NCBI GenBank assembly: GCA_945864305.1
Contig: CAMBAJ010000008.1
Location: 1-46,998 of the forward strand
Reading direction: 5' to 3'
Origin: an uncultured Clostridia bacterium
Lineage (GTDB): Bacteria; Bacillota; Clostridia; Oscillospirales; Oscillospiraceae
Length of the DNA: 46,998 bases
Shown here: one piece after another, positions 23,370 through 31,078 of the stretch
How positions within the stretch are numbered: position 1 is the first letter of the stretch
Layout of the letters: each line of letters begins with the position of its first letter
Notes under the pieces: model-generated
What the model was told of the DNA's origin: nothing
Seen by the model: the letters and a program-made list of their open reading frames with translations, nothing else
Databases searched by the model: none
Position numbers and translations under genes: made by a program

Positions 23370-24308
23370 ATGCAGGACCTCATCATCAGCACCCTGACCC
23401 AGGGTCTGATTTACGCGCTGATCTCCTTCGGCGTCTACATCACCTATTCCATTCTGGACTTCCCGGACCTGGGCGTGGACGGCACCTTTCCCCTGGGCGC
23501 CGCCGTCACGGCGGTTCTTCTGATCAGGGGCGTCAACGCCTGGCTGACCCTGCCCCTGGCCATGCTGGCGGGAGCTCTGGCGGGCCTGTTCACCGGCTTC
23601 ATCCATGTGAAGTTCCGCATCCGGAACCTGCTGGCGGGCATCATCACCCAGACGGCCCTGTTCTCCATCAACCTCCAGATCGCCGGCTCCAACCTGACGG
23701 TGGACCGGGGGACGGACACCATTTTCACCTCCGCCCCGGTGATGGCCCTGATGGGAAACAGCAATAACATGACCCGCAAGCTGGTGGTGTCTCTGCTGCT
23801 GATCCTGGTGGTGAAGCTGCTGCTGGATCTGTATCTGCGGACCAAGTCCGGCCTGCTGCTGCGGGCCGTGGGTGATAATGGCGGCCTGGTCACCTCCCTG
23901 GCCAAAGACAAGGGCCGGGTGAAGATTCTGGGCCTGGTGATCGCCAACGCTCTGGTGGCCCTGGGCGGCTGCGTGGTCTGTCATGAGCAGCGGAGCTTCT
24001 CCGCCACCATGGGAACCGGCCAGCTGGTCTATGGTCTGGCGGCAGTCATTATCGGCATTTCCCTCATGAACTATTACAGTGCCTCCCCCCTTGCCCGGAG
24101 ACTGCGGAAGCACAAGGGTCTGGGCTGGCTGGCCTCTCCCGCCGGCACCACCGCTGTGATCCTGGGCAGCATTCTCTACAAGCTGTGCATCCAGCTGGCC
24201 CTGAGCATGGGTCTGCCGGCCAATATGATGAAGCTGATCACCGCCCTGCTGTTTTTGCTGGTGCTGGTGCTGTCCGGACGGAAAGGGGAGGAGATTATCC
24301 ATGCTTGA
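23370..24308 (+). CDS. ABC transporter permease (TrpY-like), Trp T-box operon
   Basis: A 312-residue membrane protein with about eight hydrophobic segments. The start is like that of its paralogue: LTQGLIYALISFGVYITYSILDFPDLGVDGTF. The ATPase-coupling loop is LLRAVGDNGGLVTSLAKDKGR. AAGGAGG lies before the ATG at 23370. The 3' end overlaps the ATPase start by 8 bases. It should form the membrane channel for the Trp importer. Compared with the first operon's permease it has extra polar residues between the last two segments (ASPLARRLRKHKGLGWL). Confidence 0.92.
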   Translation: MQDLIISTLTQGLIYALISFGVYITYSILDFPDLGVDGTFPLGAAVTAVLLIRGVNAWLTLPLAMLAGALAGLFTGFIHVKFRIRNLLAGIITQTALFSINLQIAGSNLTVDRGTDTIFTSAPVMALMGNSNNMTRKLVVSLLLILVVKLLLDLYLRTKSGLLLRAVGDNGGLVTSLAKDKGRVKILGLVIANALVALGGCVVCHEQRSFSATMGTGQLVYGLAAVIIGISLMNYYSASPLARRLRKHKGLGWLASPAGTTAVILGSILYKLCIQLALSMGLPANMMKLITALLFLLVLVLSGRKGEEIIHA

Positions 24309-25074
24309 GCTGCGCAACATCACCAAGGTCTATAACCCCGGCACCGTCACCGAGCAGACCCTGTTCCGTGACTTTTCCCTCACCGTGGAGGAGGGGCAGT
24401 TCGTGTCCATCGTGGGCAGCAACGGCAGCGGCAAGACCTCCCTGCTGAACATCATCTGCGGCTCCATCCCCATCGAGGGCGGCGACGTGCTGGTGGGCGG
24501 TCAGAGCATCTCCAGGCTGAAAGACTACCAGCGCTACGCCACCATGGGCCGGGTCTACCAGAACCCGGCGGCGGGCACCTGCCCCAACCTGACCATGCTG
24601 GAGAACCTGTCCCTGGCGGACAACAAGGGCAAGTCCTTCGGCCTTGGGCGGGGCGTGAACCGCAAGCGCGTGGACTTCTATCGGGCGCAGCTCCAGTCCC
24701 TGGGGCTGGGGCTGGAGGATAAGCTGGACGTGAAGATGGGCGCCCTGTCCGGCGGCCAGCGGCAGGCCGTGTCCCTGCTGATGGCCACCATGACGCCCCT
24801 GCACTTCCTGATCCTGGACGAACACACCGCCGCCCTGGACCCCAAGACGGCGGAGATCATCATGGAGCTGACGGACAAGGTGGTCCGGGAGAAGAAGCTC
24901 ACCGCCATGATGGTGACCCACAACCTGCGCTACGCCGTGGAGTACGGCGACCGGATTTTGATGATGGACCGGGGCCACGTGGTCCTGGACCGGGCCGGGG
25001 CGGAGAAGCAGGCCACCTCCATCGACGACATTCTGGGGATGTTCAACCAGATTTCTCTGGAGTGCGGGAACTGA
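24301..25074 (+). CDS. ABC transporter ATP-binding protein (TrpZ-like), Trp T-box operon
   Basis: A 257-residue importer ATPase: Walker A GSNGSGKTS (about 40-48), Q-loop RVYQNPAAGTCPNLTM, signature ALSGGQRQAVSLL, Walker B FLILDEHTAALDP and switch histidine VTHNLRYAV. GGGGAGGAG precedes the ATG at 24301, inside the permease 3' end (shared ATGCTTGA). It parallels the ATPase at 20066 in length, motifs and overlap, so the two operons arose by duplication of a whole transporter set. A strong terminator follows 7 bases after the stop. Confidence 0.95.
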   Translation: MLELRNITKVYNPGTVTEQTLFRDFSLTVEEGQFVSIVGSNGSGKTSLLNIICGSIPIEGGDVLVGGQSISRLKDYQRYATMGRVYQNPAAGTCPNLTMLENLSLADNKGKSFGLGRGVNRKRVDFYRAQLQSLGLGLEDKLDVKMGALSGGQRQAVSLLMATMTPLHFLILDEHTAALDPKTAEIIMELTDKVVREKKLTAMMVTHNLRYAVEYGDRILMMDRGHVVLDRAGAEKQATSIDDILGMFNQISLECGN

Positions 25075-25081
25075 AAAACAC

Positions 25082-25113
25082 GGACGGCCGCCCGAGGGCG
25101 GCCGTCCTTTTTT
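25082..25113. terminator. Intrinsic terminator after the Trp importer operon
   Basis: A 12-bp perfect stem (25082-25093 with 25096-25107) followed by six T. On the minus strand GTGTTTTT follows, so it may also back up termination of the symporter gene. Confidence 0.9.
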
Positions 25114-25123
25114 ACGCCGAACA

Positions 25124-25159
25124 GAACCGGGCGGCCCGCGTTTGCGGACCGCCCGGTTC
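25124..25159 (-). terminator. Second hairpin in the 3' region of the DAACS gene
   Basis: A 16-base arm pair with one mismatch (25124-25139 with 25144-25159) and a 4-base loop, about 37 bases after the symporter stop. There is no direct U-tract; the stem at 25082-25107 lies next in line for the same transcript. Confidence 0.5.
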
Positions 25160-25195
25160 GTATATAGGGGGAGAGTTTGGGAGTTCTGTTTCAGC

Positions 25196-26407
25196 TTACT
25201 TCGCAGCAGCCTTGTTCTTGGCCTTGCCGGTGATGGCGTCCATCAGGACAGCGATAGCGCCGTCGCCGGTGACGTTGCAGGCAGTGCCGAAGGAGTCCTG
25301 GGCGATATACAGGGCGATCATCAGGCCCTGCATGGTGGCGTCGAAGTGCAGCATGGACTCCAGAATGCCCAGAGCGGCCATGACAGCGCCGCCGGGGACG
25401 CCGGGAGCGGCGACCATGGTGATGCCCAGCATCAGGATGAAGGGGAACATCTTGGCGAAGCTGACGGGCTGACCCAGCATCATCATGACGGCGATGGAGC
25501 AGCTGGTCAGGGTGATGGTGGAACCGGACAGGTGAATGGTGGCGCACAGGGGGCAGACGAACTCAGCAATGGCATCGGACACGCCGTTCTTCTTGGTGCA
25601 CTGCACGGTGACGGGGATGGTGGCGGCGGAGGACTGGGTGCCGATGGCGGTGGTGTAGGCGGGGATCATGTTCTTGATCAGGCCGAAGGGGTTCTTCTTG
25701 GCGACAGTACCGGCAATGAAGTACTGGACCACGATGATGACGCAGTGCAGGACGATGACCACGACGAAGACCTTGACGAAGGAGGTCATCAGCTCCACGA
25801 TGGTGCCGGCGTAGGCCAGCTTGGCGAAGATGCCGTAGACGTGGATGGGCAGCAGGGGGATGATGACGCTGGCCACCAGCTTGTTGATGATCTCAGCGAA
25901 GTCGTTCATGGCGTTCTTCAGGGTGACGTTCTTGATGGCGGCCATGCCCAGGCCCAGGACGAAGGCGATCAGCAGTGCGCTCATGACGCCCATGATGGCG
26001 GGCATCTCGATGGTGAACAGGGAGCTGACCACGGTATCCTCCGCGTTCTCGGCGTCAGCCACGAACATATCGGCGTTGACCAGCATGGGGAACAGGGCCA
26101 TATCCACAAAGAAGGCCAGGGAGCCGGCCACGATGGTGGACAGGTAGGCGATGCCGGTGGTCTGTGCCAGGGTCTTGCCGGCGCCGGCGCCCAGATCAGC
26201 GATACCGGGGGCGACGAAGCCGATGATGATCAGAGGAATGCAGAAGCTCAGGAAGTTGCCGAAGATGCTGTTGTAGGTGGCGCCGAGGCGGATGATGAAC
26301 TCACCGGCGCCGCCCATTTTCTGTGCGGCAAAGCCCACAATAATACCGAGGACAATGGCGATGATGAGTTTGGGCAGCAAGCCCAGCTTTTTCTTTTGCT
26401 TTTCCAT
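25196..26407 (-). CDS. Dicarboxylate/amino acid:cation symporter (DAACS family)
   Basis: A 403-residue secondary transporter of the GltP/SstT fold with about eight membrane spans and two re-entrant loops. Signature motifs are TAIGTQSSAATIPVT (the serine-rich HP1 tip), LSGSTITLT, VAAPGVPGGAVMAALG (HP2) and FGTACNVTGDGAIAVLMD in TM8, with the sodium/substrate-binding N-x3-D. The usual acidic-substrate arginine of TM8 is not seen in the expected place (the motif reads NVTGDGAIAVLMD), which favours a neutral substrate such as serine or threonine. That fits the threonine ammonia-lyase gene 75 bp upstream on the same strand. AAAGGA precedes the ATG at 26407. Confidence 0.93.
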   Translation of the reverse strand: MEKQKKKLGLLPKLIIAIVLGIIVGFAAQKMGGAGEFIIRLGATYNSIFGNFLSFCIPLIIIGFVAPGIADLGAGAGKTLAQTTGIAYLSTIVAGSLAFFVDMALFPMLVNADMFVADAENAEDTVVSSLFTIEMPAIMGVMSALLIAFVLGLGMAAIKNVTLKNAMNDFAEIINKLVASVIIPLLPIHVYGIFAKLAYAGTIVELMTSFVKVFVVVIVLHCVIIVVQYFIAGTVAKKNPFGLIKNMIPAYTTAIGTQSSAATIPVTVQCTKKNGVSDAIAEFVCPLCATIHLSGSTITLTSCSIAVMMMLGQPVSFAKMFPFILMLGITMVAAPGVPGGAVMAALGILESMLHFDATMQGLMIALYIAQDSFGTACNVTGDGAIAVLMDAITGKAKNKAAAK

Positions 26408-26482
26408 GTTTTCCTTTGGTCCCCGGCCTTTCTCTCCGGAGACCCCCCTCCTTGTTATTTTATTGTTTGCCGAGGTGATTTG

Positions 26483-27679
26483 TTATGATTTGCTCAGCAA
26501 AGAATAACCCTTGGAAACAAGTGCCTGCTCGATCTCAGCCACATGCTGGCCGTTCCGGGTCTCCAGGACCATGGACACGATGCAGGCGCCCACGTCGGAG
26601 TGCTTATCCTCGCGGGCATGGTTGATGCTGACGATGTTGGCGCCGGTCTCAGACACCACCTGCAGCAGCTGGATCAGGCTGCCGGGCTTGTCGACGACCT
26701 TGGTGGAGATTTCGGCGATGCGACCGGACTTGGACAGGCCCTTGGTGATGATGCGGGACAGGGTGGTGACATCCACGTTGCCGCCGGACACCACGCACAC
26801 GGTCTTCTTGGAAGAGGTATCCACCTTGCCGAACATGCAGGCGGCCACGGGGGTGGCGCCGGCGCCCTCGGCGACGGTCTTCTGGCCCTCCATCAGAGCC
26901 AGGATGGCGGCGGCGATCTCGTCTTCGGAGACGGTGACGATCTCGTCCACGTACTTCTGGCACAGCTCGAAGGTCAGCTCGCCGGGAGTCAGGACGTGGA
27001 TGCCGTCGGCGATGGTGTCGCCGTCGGCCACGGTGGTGACCTTGCCGGCTCTGCGGGACTCATACATGGAGGCCACGGTGCCGGCCTGGACGCCGATGAC
27101 CTTGCAGTCGGGCTTCAGGCTCTTGATGGCGAAGGCGATGCCGCTGATCAGGCCGCCGCCGCCGATGGGGCAGACCACCTGCTCCACGTCGGGGAGCTGC
27201 TCCAGAATCTCCAGGCCGATGGTGCCCTGGCCGGCAATGACGTAGGGGTCGTTGAAGGGATGGGCGAAGGTGTAGCCGTGGAGCTCGGCCAGGCGGTTGG
27301 CCTCCCGGGCAGCGTCGTCATACACGCCGGGGACCAGGACCACTTCCGCGCCGTAGCCCTTGGTGGCCTCCACCTTGCTGATGGGGGCGCCGGCGGGCAT
27401 GCAGATGATGGACTTGATGCCCAGCTTGGTGGCGGACAGGGCGATGCCCTGGGCGTGGTTGCCGGCGGAGCAGGCGATGACACCGCGCTCGGCCTCATCG
27501 GGGGTCAGAGAACGGATCTTGTTGTAAGCGCCGCGGAGCTTGAAAGCGCCGGTGAGCTGCAGGTTCTCGGACTTGATGTACAGGTTCTCCCCGATCTTGG
27601 GGGCACCCTCCAGCGGAGTCCGCCGGGCGATACCGCGCAGAGCGGCCTGTGCATCCTGAATCATTTCCAAAGTCAGCAT
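26483..27679 (-). CDS. ilvA: Threonine ammonia-lyase (catabolic type, with ACT domain)
   Basis: A 398-residue PLP enzyme converting threonine to 2-oxobutyrate and ammonia (serine to pyruvate as a side reaction). The PLP lysine lies in ENLQLTGAFKLRGA (about residue 53), the phosphate-cradling loop is PIGGGGLISG, and ACSAGNHAQG holds the substrate-binding segment. A single C-terminal ACT domain (about 325-398; VDKPGSLIQLLQVVSETGANIVSINHARED) marks the short catabolic/TdcB-like form rather than the long biosynthetic IlvA. GGGAGGG precedes the ATG at 27679. It probably shares a transcript with the downstream DAACS symporter, giving uptake plus breakdown of threonine or serine. The gene name could equally be tdcB. 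Confidence 0.95.
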   Translation of the reverse strand: MLTLEMIQDAQAALRGIARRTPLEGAPKIGENLYIKSENLQLTGAFKLRGAYNKIRSLTPDEAERGVIACSAGNHAQGIALSATKLGIKSIICMPAGAPISKVEATKGYGAEVVLVPGVYDDAAREANRLAELHGYTFAHPFNDPYVIAGQGTIGLEILEQLPDVEQVVCPIGGGGLISGIAFAIKSLKPDCKVIGVQAGTVASMYESRRAGKVTTVADGDTIADGIHVLTPGELTFELCQKYVDEIVTVSEDEIAAAILALMEGQKTVAEGAGATPVAACMFGKVDTSSKKTVCVVSGGNVDVTTLSRIITKGLSKSGRIAEISTKVVDKPGSLIQLLQVVSETGANIVSINHAREDKHSDVGACIVSMVLETRNGQHVAEIEQALVSKGYSLLSKS

Positions 27680-27872
27680 TGTAAAAACCCTCCCAAACAA
27701 TATTCTGGATTATTCAAAAATTTCGTTTATTTATTCATTTTGGTTTTTTGCAGGTTTGCGTTCGTCGTTTTATGTAAAACGGAGCGGATAGATTCCTTCA
27801 TTTTTGTTGAATTTATTTTTCAGTCTCCGTCAAATGGACATTTCTTTTCCATTCGTCCTTTTGTCTAAAACA
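27680..27872 (-). other. AT-rich 5' leader of the threonine ammonia-lyase operon
   Basis: If the promoter at 27873-27901 is used, the mRNA has a leader of about 187 bases, much more AT-rich than its surroundings. I see no strong hairpin, terminator or known riboswitch in it. Confidence 0.5.
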
Positions 27873-27901
27873 ATTATATCGACTCAAACGTTCCATGACA
27901 A
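27873..27901 (-). promoter_or_regulatory. Promoter of the threonine ammonia-lyase/symporter operon
   Basis: On the minus strand: TTGTCA (27901-27896), a 17-bp spacer and TATAAT (27878-27873). The -10 is consensus and the -35 matches 5 of 6. Confidence 0.82.
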
Positions 27902-28101
27902 TGCACAATTCTCCCAAATGTTTTTACTCCGAGTACCGCCTTTTGACGAATTGTCTTTATGTGGCGTACATTTGAATGCTCATTGGAAATAGTTTCCCGG
28001 CCTTTTTGTTATCTTTTTCACGAGCTTTTGACATTTTTCGCCCCTGAGCGACAGATTTCCCTCTCCCTTTTCCCTGTTCAAACCGCACAGGCAAACCAAA
28101 A
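27902..28101. other. AT-rich intergenic stretch, no gene seen
   Basis: The stretch between the threonine ammonia-lyase promoter and the XRE gene terminator. Open frames on the plus strand here have no ribosome binding site and no protein-like composition. Nothing else is recognised. Confidence 0.5.
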
Positions 28102-28129
28102 GGGACACGATCCGGCCGGATCATGTCCC
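28102..28129 (-). terminator. Intrinsic terminator of the XRE regulator gene
   Basis: A 12-base arm pair with one mismatch (28102-28113 with 28118-28129) around GGCC. On the minus strand it is followed by TTTTGGTTTGC. Confidence 0.72.
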
Positions 28130-28168
28130 TCGGGGCCTCACAGGTGGTCTTGTATATTTCTCATTCCG

Positions 28169-28417
28169 TTATTCAGAGAGCAGCTCGTCCGCCGTCACAC
28201 CCAGAGCCTGGGCGATGACCTTCAGCTCGATGTCTGTCACAAACCGGTTTCCGCTCTCTATGCACTGCACGGTATTCTTGCTAACTTCCAGTCCCAAGAG
28301 TTGCAGTCTATCTGCAAAAGCCTTCTGGGAGCACTTGGGCACCAGCGCCATCCGCAGCTTCGCGATTTTCAATCCGCAAATATTCAGCCGTCCATCAGGT
28401 CCCTTCGTCTTGTACAT
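28169..28417 (-). CDS. XRE-family helix-turn-helix regulator
   Basis: An 82-residue DNA-binding protein consisting of one HTH_3-like domain. The helices read LKIAKLRMALVPKCSQKAFADRLQLLG, then EVSKNTVQCIESGNRFVTDIELKVIAQALGVTADELLS, the classical cro/C1 pattern including the IESGNR turn and the GVTADELL end. The ATG at 28417 follows AAGGGGG; an in-frame TTG at 28468 is possible but lacks a site. It faces away from the small unknown gene at 28520, and a dyad between them (28485-28501) may be its operator. The target and signal are unknown. Confidence 0.85.
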   Translation of the reverse strand: MYKTKGPDGRLNICGLKIAKLRMALVPKCSQKAFADRLQLLGLEVSKNTVQCIESGNRFVTDIELKVIAQALGVTADELLSE

Positions 28418-28484
28418 AGGCGCCCCCTTTTGACCTTTAGTGCTTGTCATCAGGGCTATTCTATGCAATAATAAGGATCATATT

Positions 28485-28501
28485 GACCAGTACTGTTGGT
28501 C
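28485..28501. promoter_or_regulatory. Dyad in the divergent region, possible XRE operator
   Basis: GACCA (28485-28489) and TGGTC (28497-28501) form an inverted pair separated by 7 bases, centred between two divergent genes and just upstream of the ribosome binding site of the gene at 28520. Confidence 0.4.
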
Positions 28502-28519
28502 ATTTTAAGGAGGAACCCT

Positions 28520-28786
28520 ATGACCGATCAACTTGTTTTCCTTCAGCTGATGGCCAGGATGATGGACTACTATGGCGTCACCTGCTCTTTCGCCCACGGC
28601 GCCAAAGAGGACCCCGCCTTCTGGGAGCAGCTCATGGACGGGCGCCGCGCGGAGGAGCACCGGGCGCTGGAAGCCATCGCCGCCTGCCTGCGCCGGGACA
28701 CCGGGGACTTCGCCTGCATCGACGAGATCATCGCCATTCTGGAGCCCCTGGGCTACGACACCAACCCCCGCCACGACTTCGGCTGA
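28520..28786 (+). CDS. Small acidic protein of unknown function
   Basis: An 88-residue soluble protein with no family I recognise. It starts MTDQLVFLQLMARMMDYYG, has an acidic helical middle (EEHRALEAIAACLRRDTGD), and ends with an isoleucine/leucine-rich helix and GYDTNPRHDFG. There is no signal peptide or membrane segment. The start is well supported by AAGGAGG 8 bases before the ATG at 28520, and a terminator follows directly, so it appears to be a real monocistronic gene. It is divergent from the XRE gene with about 100 bp between starts and may be its target. Confidence 0.7.
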   Translation: MTDQLVFLQLMARMMDYYGVTCSFAHGAKEDPAFWEQLMDGRRAEEHRALEAIAACLRRDTGDFACIDEIIAILEPLGYDTNPRHDFG

Positions 28787-28796
28787 GGGCAAAAAA

Positions 28797-28822
28797 AGAG
28801 AGGCCGCGTGGCCTCTCTCTTT
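28797..28822. terminator. Bidirectional intrinsic terminator
   Basis: A 9-bp perfect stem (28797-28805 with 28810-28818) with loop GCGT. Seven A before and CTTTT after give tails in both directions for the convergent genes. Confidence 0.85.
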
Positions 28823-28826
28823 TCAT

Positions 28827-29435
28827 TCACTCCATGACCTGAAAGGTATCCGCCATTACGCTCAGCCGCGTGCCGAAGCCCTCAATGGCCTCCATGGGGC
28901 ACTTGTACAGCACGGCGTACATGCCGTTGCCGGAGGGATGGAAGCGGACTTCCAGCATCTCCAGTTCCTCCGTGTCTGTGCCGCCCAGGCCGCCCTGTTT
29001 GTCCTCAACCAGTTGATAGTCATCCTCTTCCGCCCGGACCCAGTCCTGGGCCTGCTCCAGAGTCCGCTCCCCCAGATGCAGAACCGTCAGCTCCACGTCG
29101 TCGTTGAGAATGCTCTCCCAAGTCTCCTTCGGGACGCCGTCCTCCGTATCCGTCTCCAGACGCCAGCCCTCGTCGGGAATGTAGATGGAGTAGCCCTGAC
29201 CGATATGCAGGTCAGCGGTCACCGTCTCCTCCAGCCCCTCGATCATGAACACCAGGTCCTCCTGTTCCTTCCGGCCCAGCTCCGCCGCGGTGGGATTCCG
29301 GTCCGCGGCTGTCTCCGCGGAGCTTTCCTTCTGGGGAGCGGGCGTGGTCTGCGTGGTGGGCGCGGCCGTCTGCCGCCCGCAGCCGGTCAGGGTCAGCGCC
29401 AACAGAAGTGCAAATACCAAGTACCGTTTTTTCAC
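28827..29435 (-). CDS. Hypothetical lipoprotein
   Basis: A 202-residue predicted lipoprotein. The signal peptide starts MKKRYLVFALLLALTL, and the lipobox LTGC puts the lipidated cysteine at residue 19. A Thr/Ala/Pro/Ser linker (about 22-45) follows, then an acidic globular domain with VTADLHIGQGYSIYIPDEGWRLE and a C-terminal beta-rich part (EMLEVRFHPSGNGMYAVLYKCPMEAIEGFG). It resembles uncharacterised surface lipoproteins of gut Clostridia; I recognise no named family. The start is a GTG at 29435, with AGGAGG 9 bases upstream. It stands alone between its terminator and livF, whose own terminator precedes it. Confidence 0.78.
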   Translation of the reverse strand: MKKRYLVFALLLALTLTGCGRQTAAPTTQTTPAPQKESSAETAADRNPTAAELGRKEQEDLVFMIEGLEETVTADLHIGQGYSIYIPDEGWRLETDTEDGVPKETWESILNDDVELTVLHLGERTLEQAQDWVRAEEDDYQLVEDKQGGLGGTDTEELEMLEVRFHPSGNGMYAVLYKCPMEAIEGFGTRLSVMADTFQVME

Positions 29436-29494
29436 TGCGCAAAACCTCCTTTATCTTTTCAGACGATAGTCTGCCCCGAAAAGTTTCAAAAAAT

Positions 29495-29522
29495 CAGAAG
29501 AGGGGACTTTGCCCCTCTTCTG
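29495..29522 (-). terminator. Intrinsic terminator of the liv operon
   Basis: An 11-bp perfect stem (29495-29505 with 29512-29522). On the minus strand it is followed by ATTTTTTG, just after the livF stop. Confidence 0.88.
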
Positions 29523-29529
29523 TAAGCGG

Positions 29530-30243
29530 TCAGGAATTGTGCTTGCCCAGGTACGCCTCTTTCACCTTTTCGTTGACCAGCAGCTCCGCGCCGGTACCGG
29601 ACATGGTGATGTTGCCCGTCTCCAGCACGTAGGCCAGGTCCGCGATCTTCAGCGCCATGTTGGCGTTCTGCTCGATCAGCAGCACCGTCACGCCCTGGCG
29701 GTTGATCTCCTGGATGATCCTGAAGATGTCCTGCACCACCAGCGGCGCAAGGCCCAGGGACGGCTCATCCAGCATCATCAGCTTGGGACGGGACATCAGC
29801 GCCCGGCCCACGGCCAGCATCTGCTGCTCGCCGCCGGACAGCGTGCCCGCCAGCTGCCAGCTGCGCTCCTGCAAGCGGGGGAACAGCTGGTACACCCACT
29901 GGATGTCCTTCTCGATCTCCGCCTTGTCCTTGCGGAGGTAGGCGCCGATCTTCAGATTCTCCAGCACCGTCATGTCCGGGAACACCCGCCGCCCCTCGGG
30001 GCTCATGGCGATACCCTCGCTGATGATGCGGTCGATGGACTTGCCCAGCAGCTCCTCCCCGTTCCACTGGATGGAGCCGGAGGCCGCCTTCACCAGACCC
30101 GTGATGGTCCGCAGGGTGGTGGACTTGCCGGCGCCGTTGGCGCCGATCAGGGTGACGATCTTGCCGTCGGGGACCTCCAGGGAGATGCCCCGCAGGGCCT
30201 GGATGCCGCCGTAGTTCACATGCAGATTTTCAATTTTAAGCAT
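29530..30243 (-). CDS. livF: Branched-chain amino acid ABC transporter ATPase LivF
   Basis: A 237-residue ATPase of the high-affinity leucine/isoleucine/valine importer. Walker A is GANGAGKST (about 38-46), the LivF-typical motif is GIAMSPEGRRVFPDMTVLENL, the signature LSGGEQQMLAVGRAL, Walker B LMMLDEPSLGLAP and the switch region LIEQNANMAL. It is the last gene of the livKHMGF set and overlaps livG by 8 bases. It works as a heterodimer with LivG under the LivH/LivM channel. The motifs leave little doubt about the family; related sets can also carry other amino acids or short amides. Confidence 0.96.
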   Translation of the reverse strand: MLKIENLHVNYGGIQALRGISLEVPDGKIVTLIGANGAGKSTTLRTITGLVKAASGSIQWNGEELLGKSIDRIISEGIAMSPEGRRVFPDMTVLENLKIGAYLRKDKAEIEKDIQWVYQLFPRLQERSWQLAGTLSGGEQQMLAVGRALMSRPKLMMLDEPSLGLAPLVVQDIFRIIQEINRQGVTVLLIEQNANMALKIADLAYVLETGNITMSGTGAELLVNEKVKEAYLGKHNS

Positions 30244-31078
30244 CGTCCGCCACCCCCAGGTACGCGTCGATGACGCGCTGATTGTTCTGAATTTCCGCCG
30301 GAGTGCCCTCGGCGATCAGCTTGCCGAAATCCAGCACGTAAATGCGGTCGGAAATCCCCATGACCAGATTCATGTGGTGCTCGATGAGGAACACGGTCAG
30401 GTCGAATTTGTCCCGGATCTCGCCGATGAAGGCCGTCAGCTCGTCGGTCTCCTGGGGGTTCATGCCCGCCGCCGGCTCATCCAGCAGCAGCAGCTTCGGC
30501 TCCGCCGCCAGGGCCCGGGCGATCTCCAGCCGGCGCTGCTTGCCGTAGGGCAGGCTGGTGGCCAGCTCGTCCTTCACGTCGTACAGCCCCACGGTGTTCA
30601 GCAGCTCCGCCACGTGCTCCCGCTGCGCCGCCTCCTCCTTCCGGTTCAGACGGAAGGTGGCGGAGAAGACGTTGCTGGTGGAGCGGCAGTGCTTGGCGAT
30701 CAGCACGTTGTCGAACACCGTCTGGCTCTTCCACAGGCGGATGTTCTGGAAGGTGCGGGCCATGCCAAGCTTGGTGACTTTATCGGGGGTGGGGGCCAGG
30801 ACGTGGGTGTACTCCCCGTCGTGCTGGCCCTTGTAAAGCTTTTTCATCTTGCCCTGGGGGTGGTTCTCGATGATCTTCTCCCCCTGGAACCAGACCGCGC
30901 CGTTGGTGGGCTGGTACACGCCGGTGACGACGTTGAACGCCGTGGTCTTGCCGGCGCCGTTGGGGCCGATCAGGGCCACGATCTCGCCCCGGTTGATCTC
31001 CAGGTTCAGGTTGTCCACGGCCACCACGCCGCCGAACTGCATGGTGGCGTTTTCAATTTTCAAAACGTTCTCGCTCAT
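30236..31078 (-). CDS. livG: Branched-chain amino acid ABC transporter ATPase LivG
   Basis: A 280-residue ATPase. Walker A is GPNGAGKTT (about 38-46), and the LivG-specific insert TKLGMARTFQNIRLWKSQTVFDNVLIAKH is present. The signature is the divergent LPYGKQRRLEIARAL, Walker B LLLLDEPAAGMNP and the switch histidine LIEHHMNLVMG. It has a roughly 20-residue addition between the first strands (KMKKLYKGQHDGEYTHVLAPTPDKV) compared with the E. coli protein. The start overlaps the livM stop by 4 bases (ATGA) and the end overlaps livF, giving a coupled operon. Confidence 0.96.
   Translation of the reverse strand: MSENVLKIENATMQFGGVVAVDNLNLEINRGEIVALIGPNGAGKTTAFNVVTGVYQPTNGAVWFQGEKIIENHPQGKMKKLYKGQHDGEYTHVLAPTPDKVTKLGMARTFQNIRLWKSQTVFDNVLIAKHCRSTSNVFSATFRLNRKEEAAQREHVAELLNTVGLYDVKDELATSLPYGKQRRLEIARALAAEPKLLLLDEPAAGMNPQETDELTAFIGEIRDKFDLTVFLIEHHMNLVMGISDRIYVLDFGKLIAEGTPAEIQNNQRVIDAYLGVADDA

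Noticed and set aside
27804-28471. Small plus-strand frames in the AT-rich region before the XRE gene
   Set aside because: No ribosome binding site, and the longer one is antisense to the XRE gene.
28169-28786. Toxin-antitoxin module
   Set aside because: The genes are divergent with separate terminators, and neither protein resembles a toxin family.
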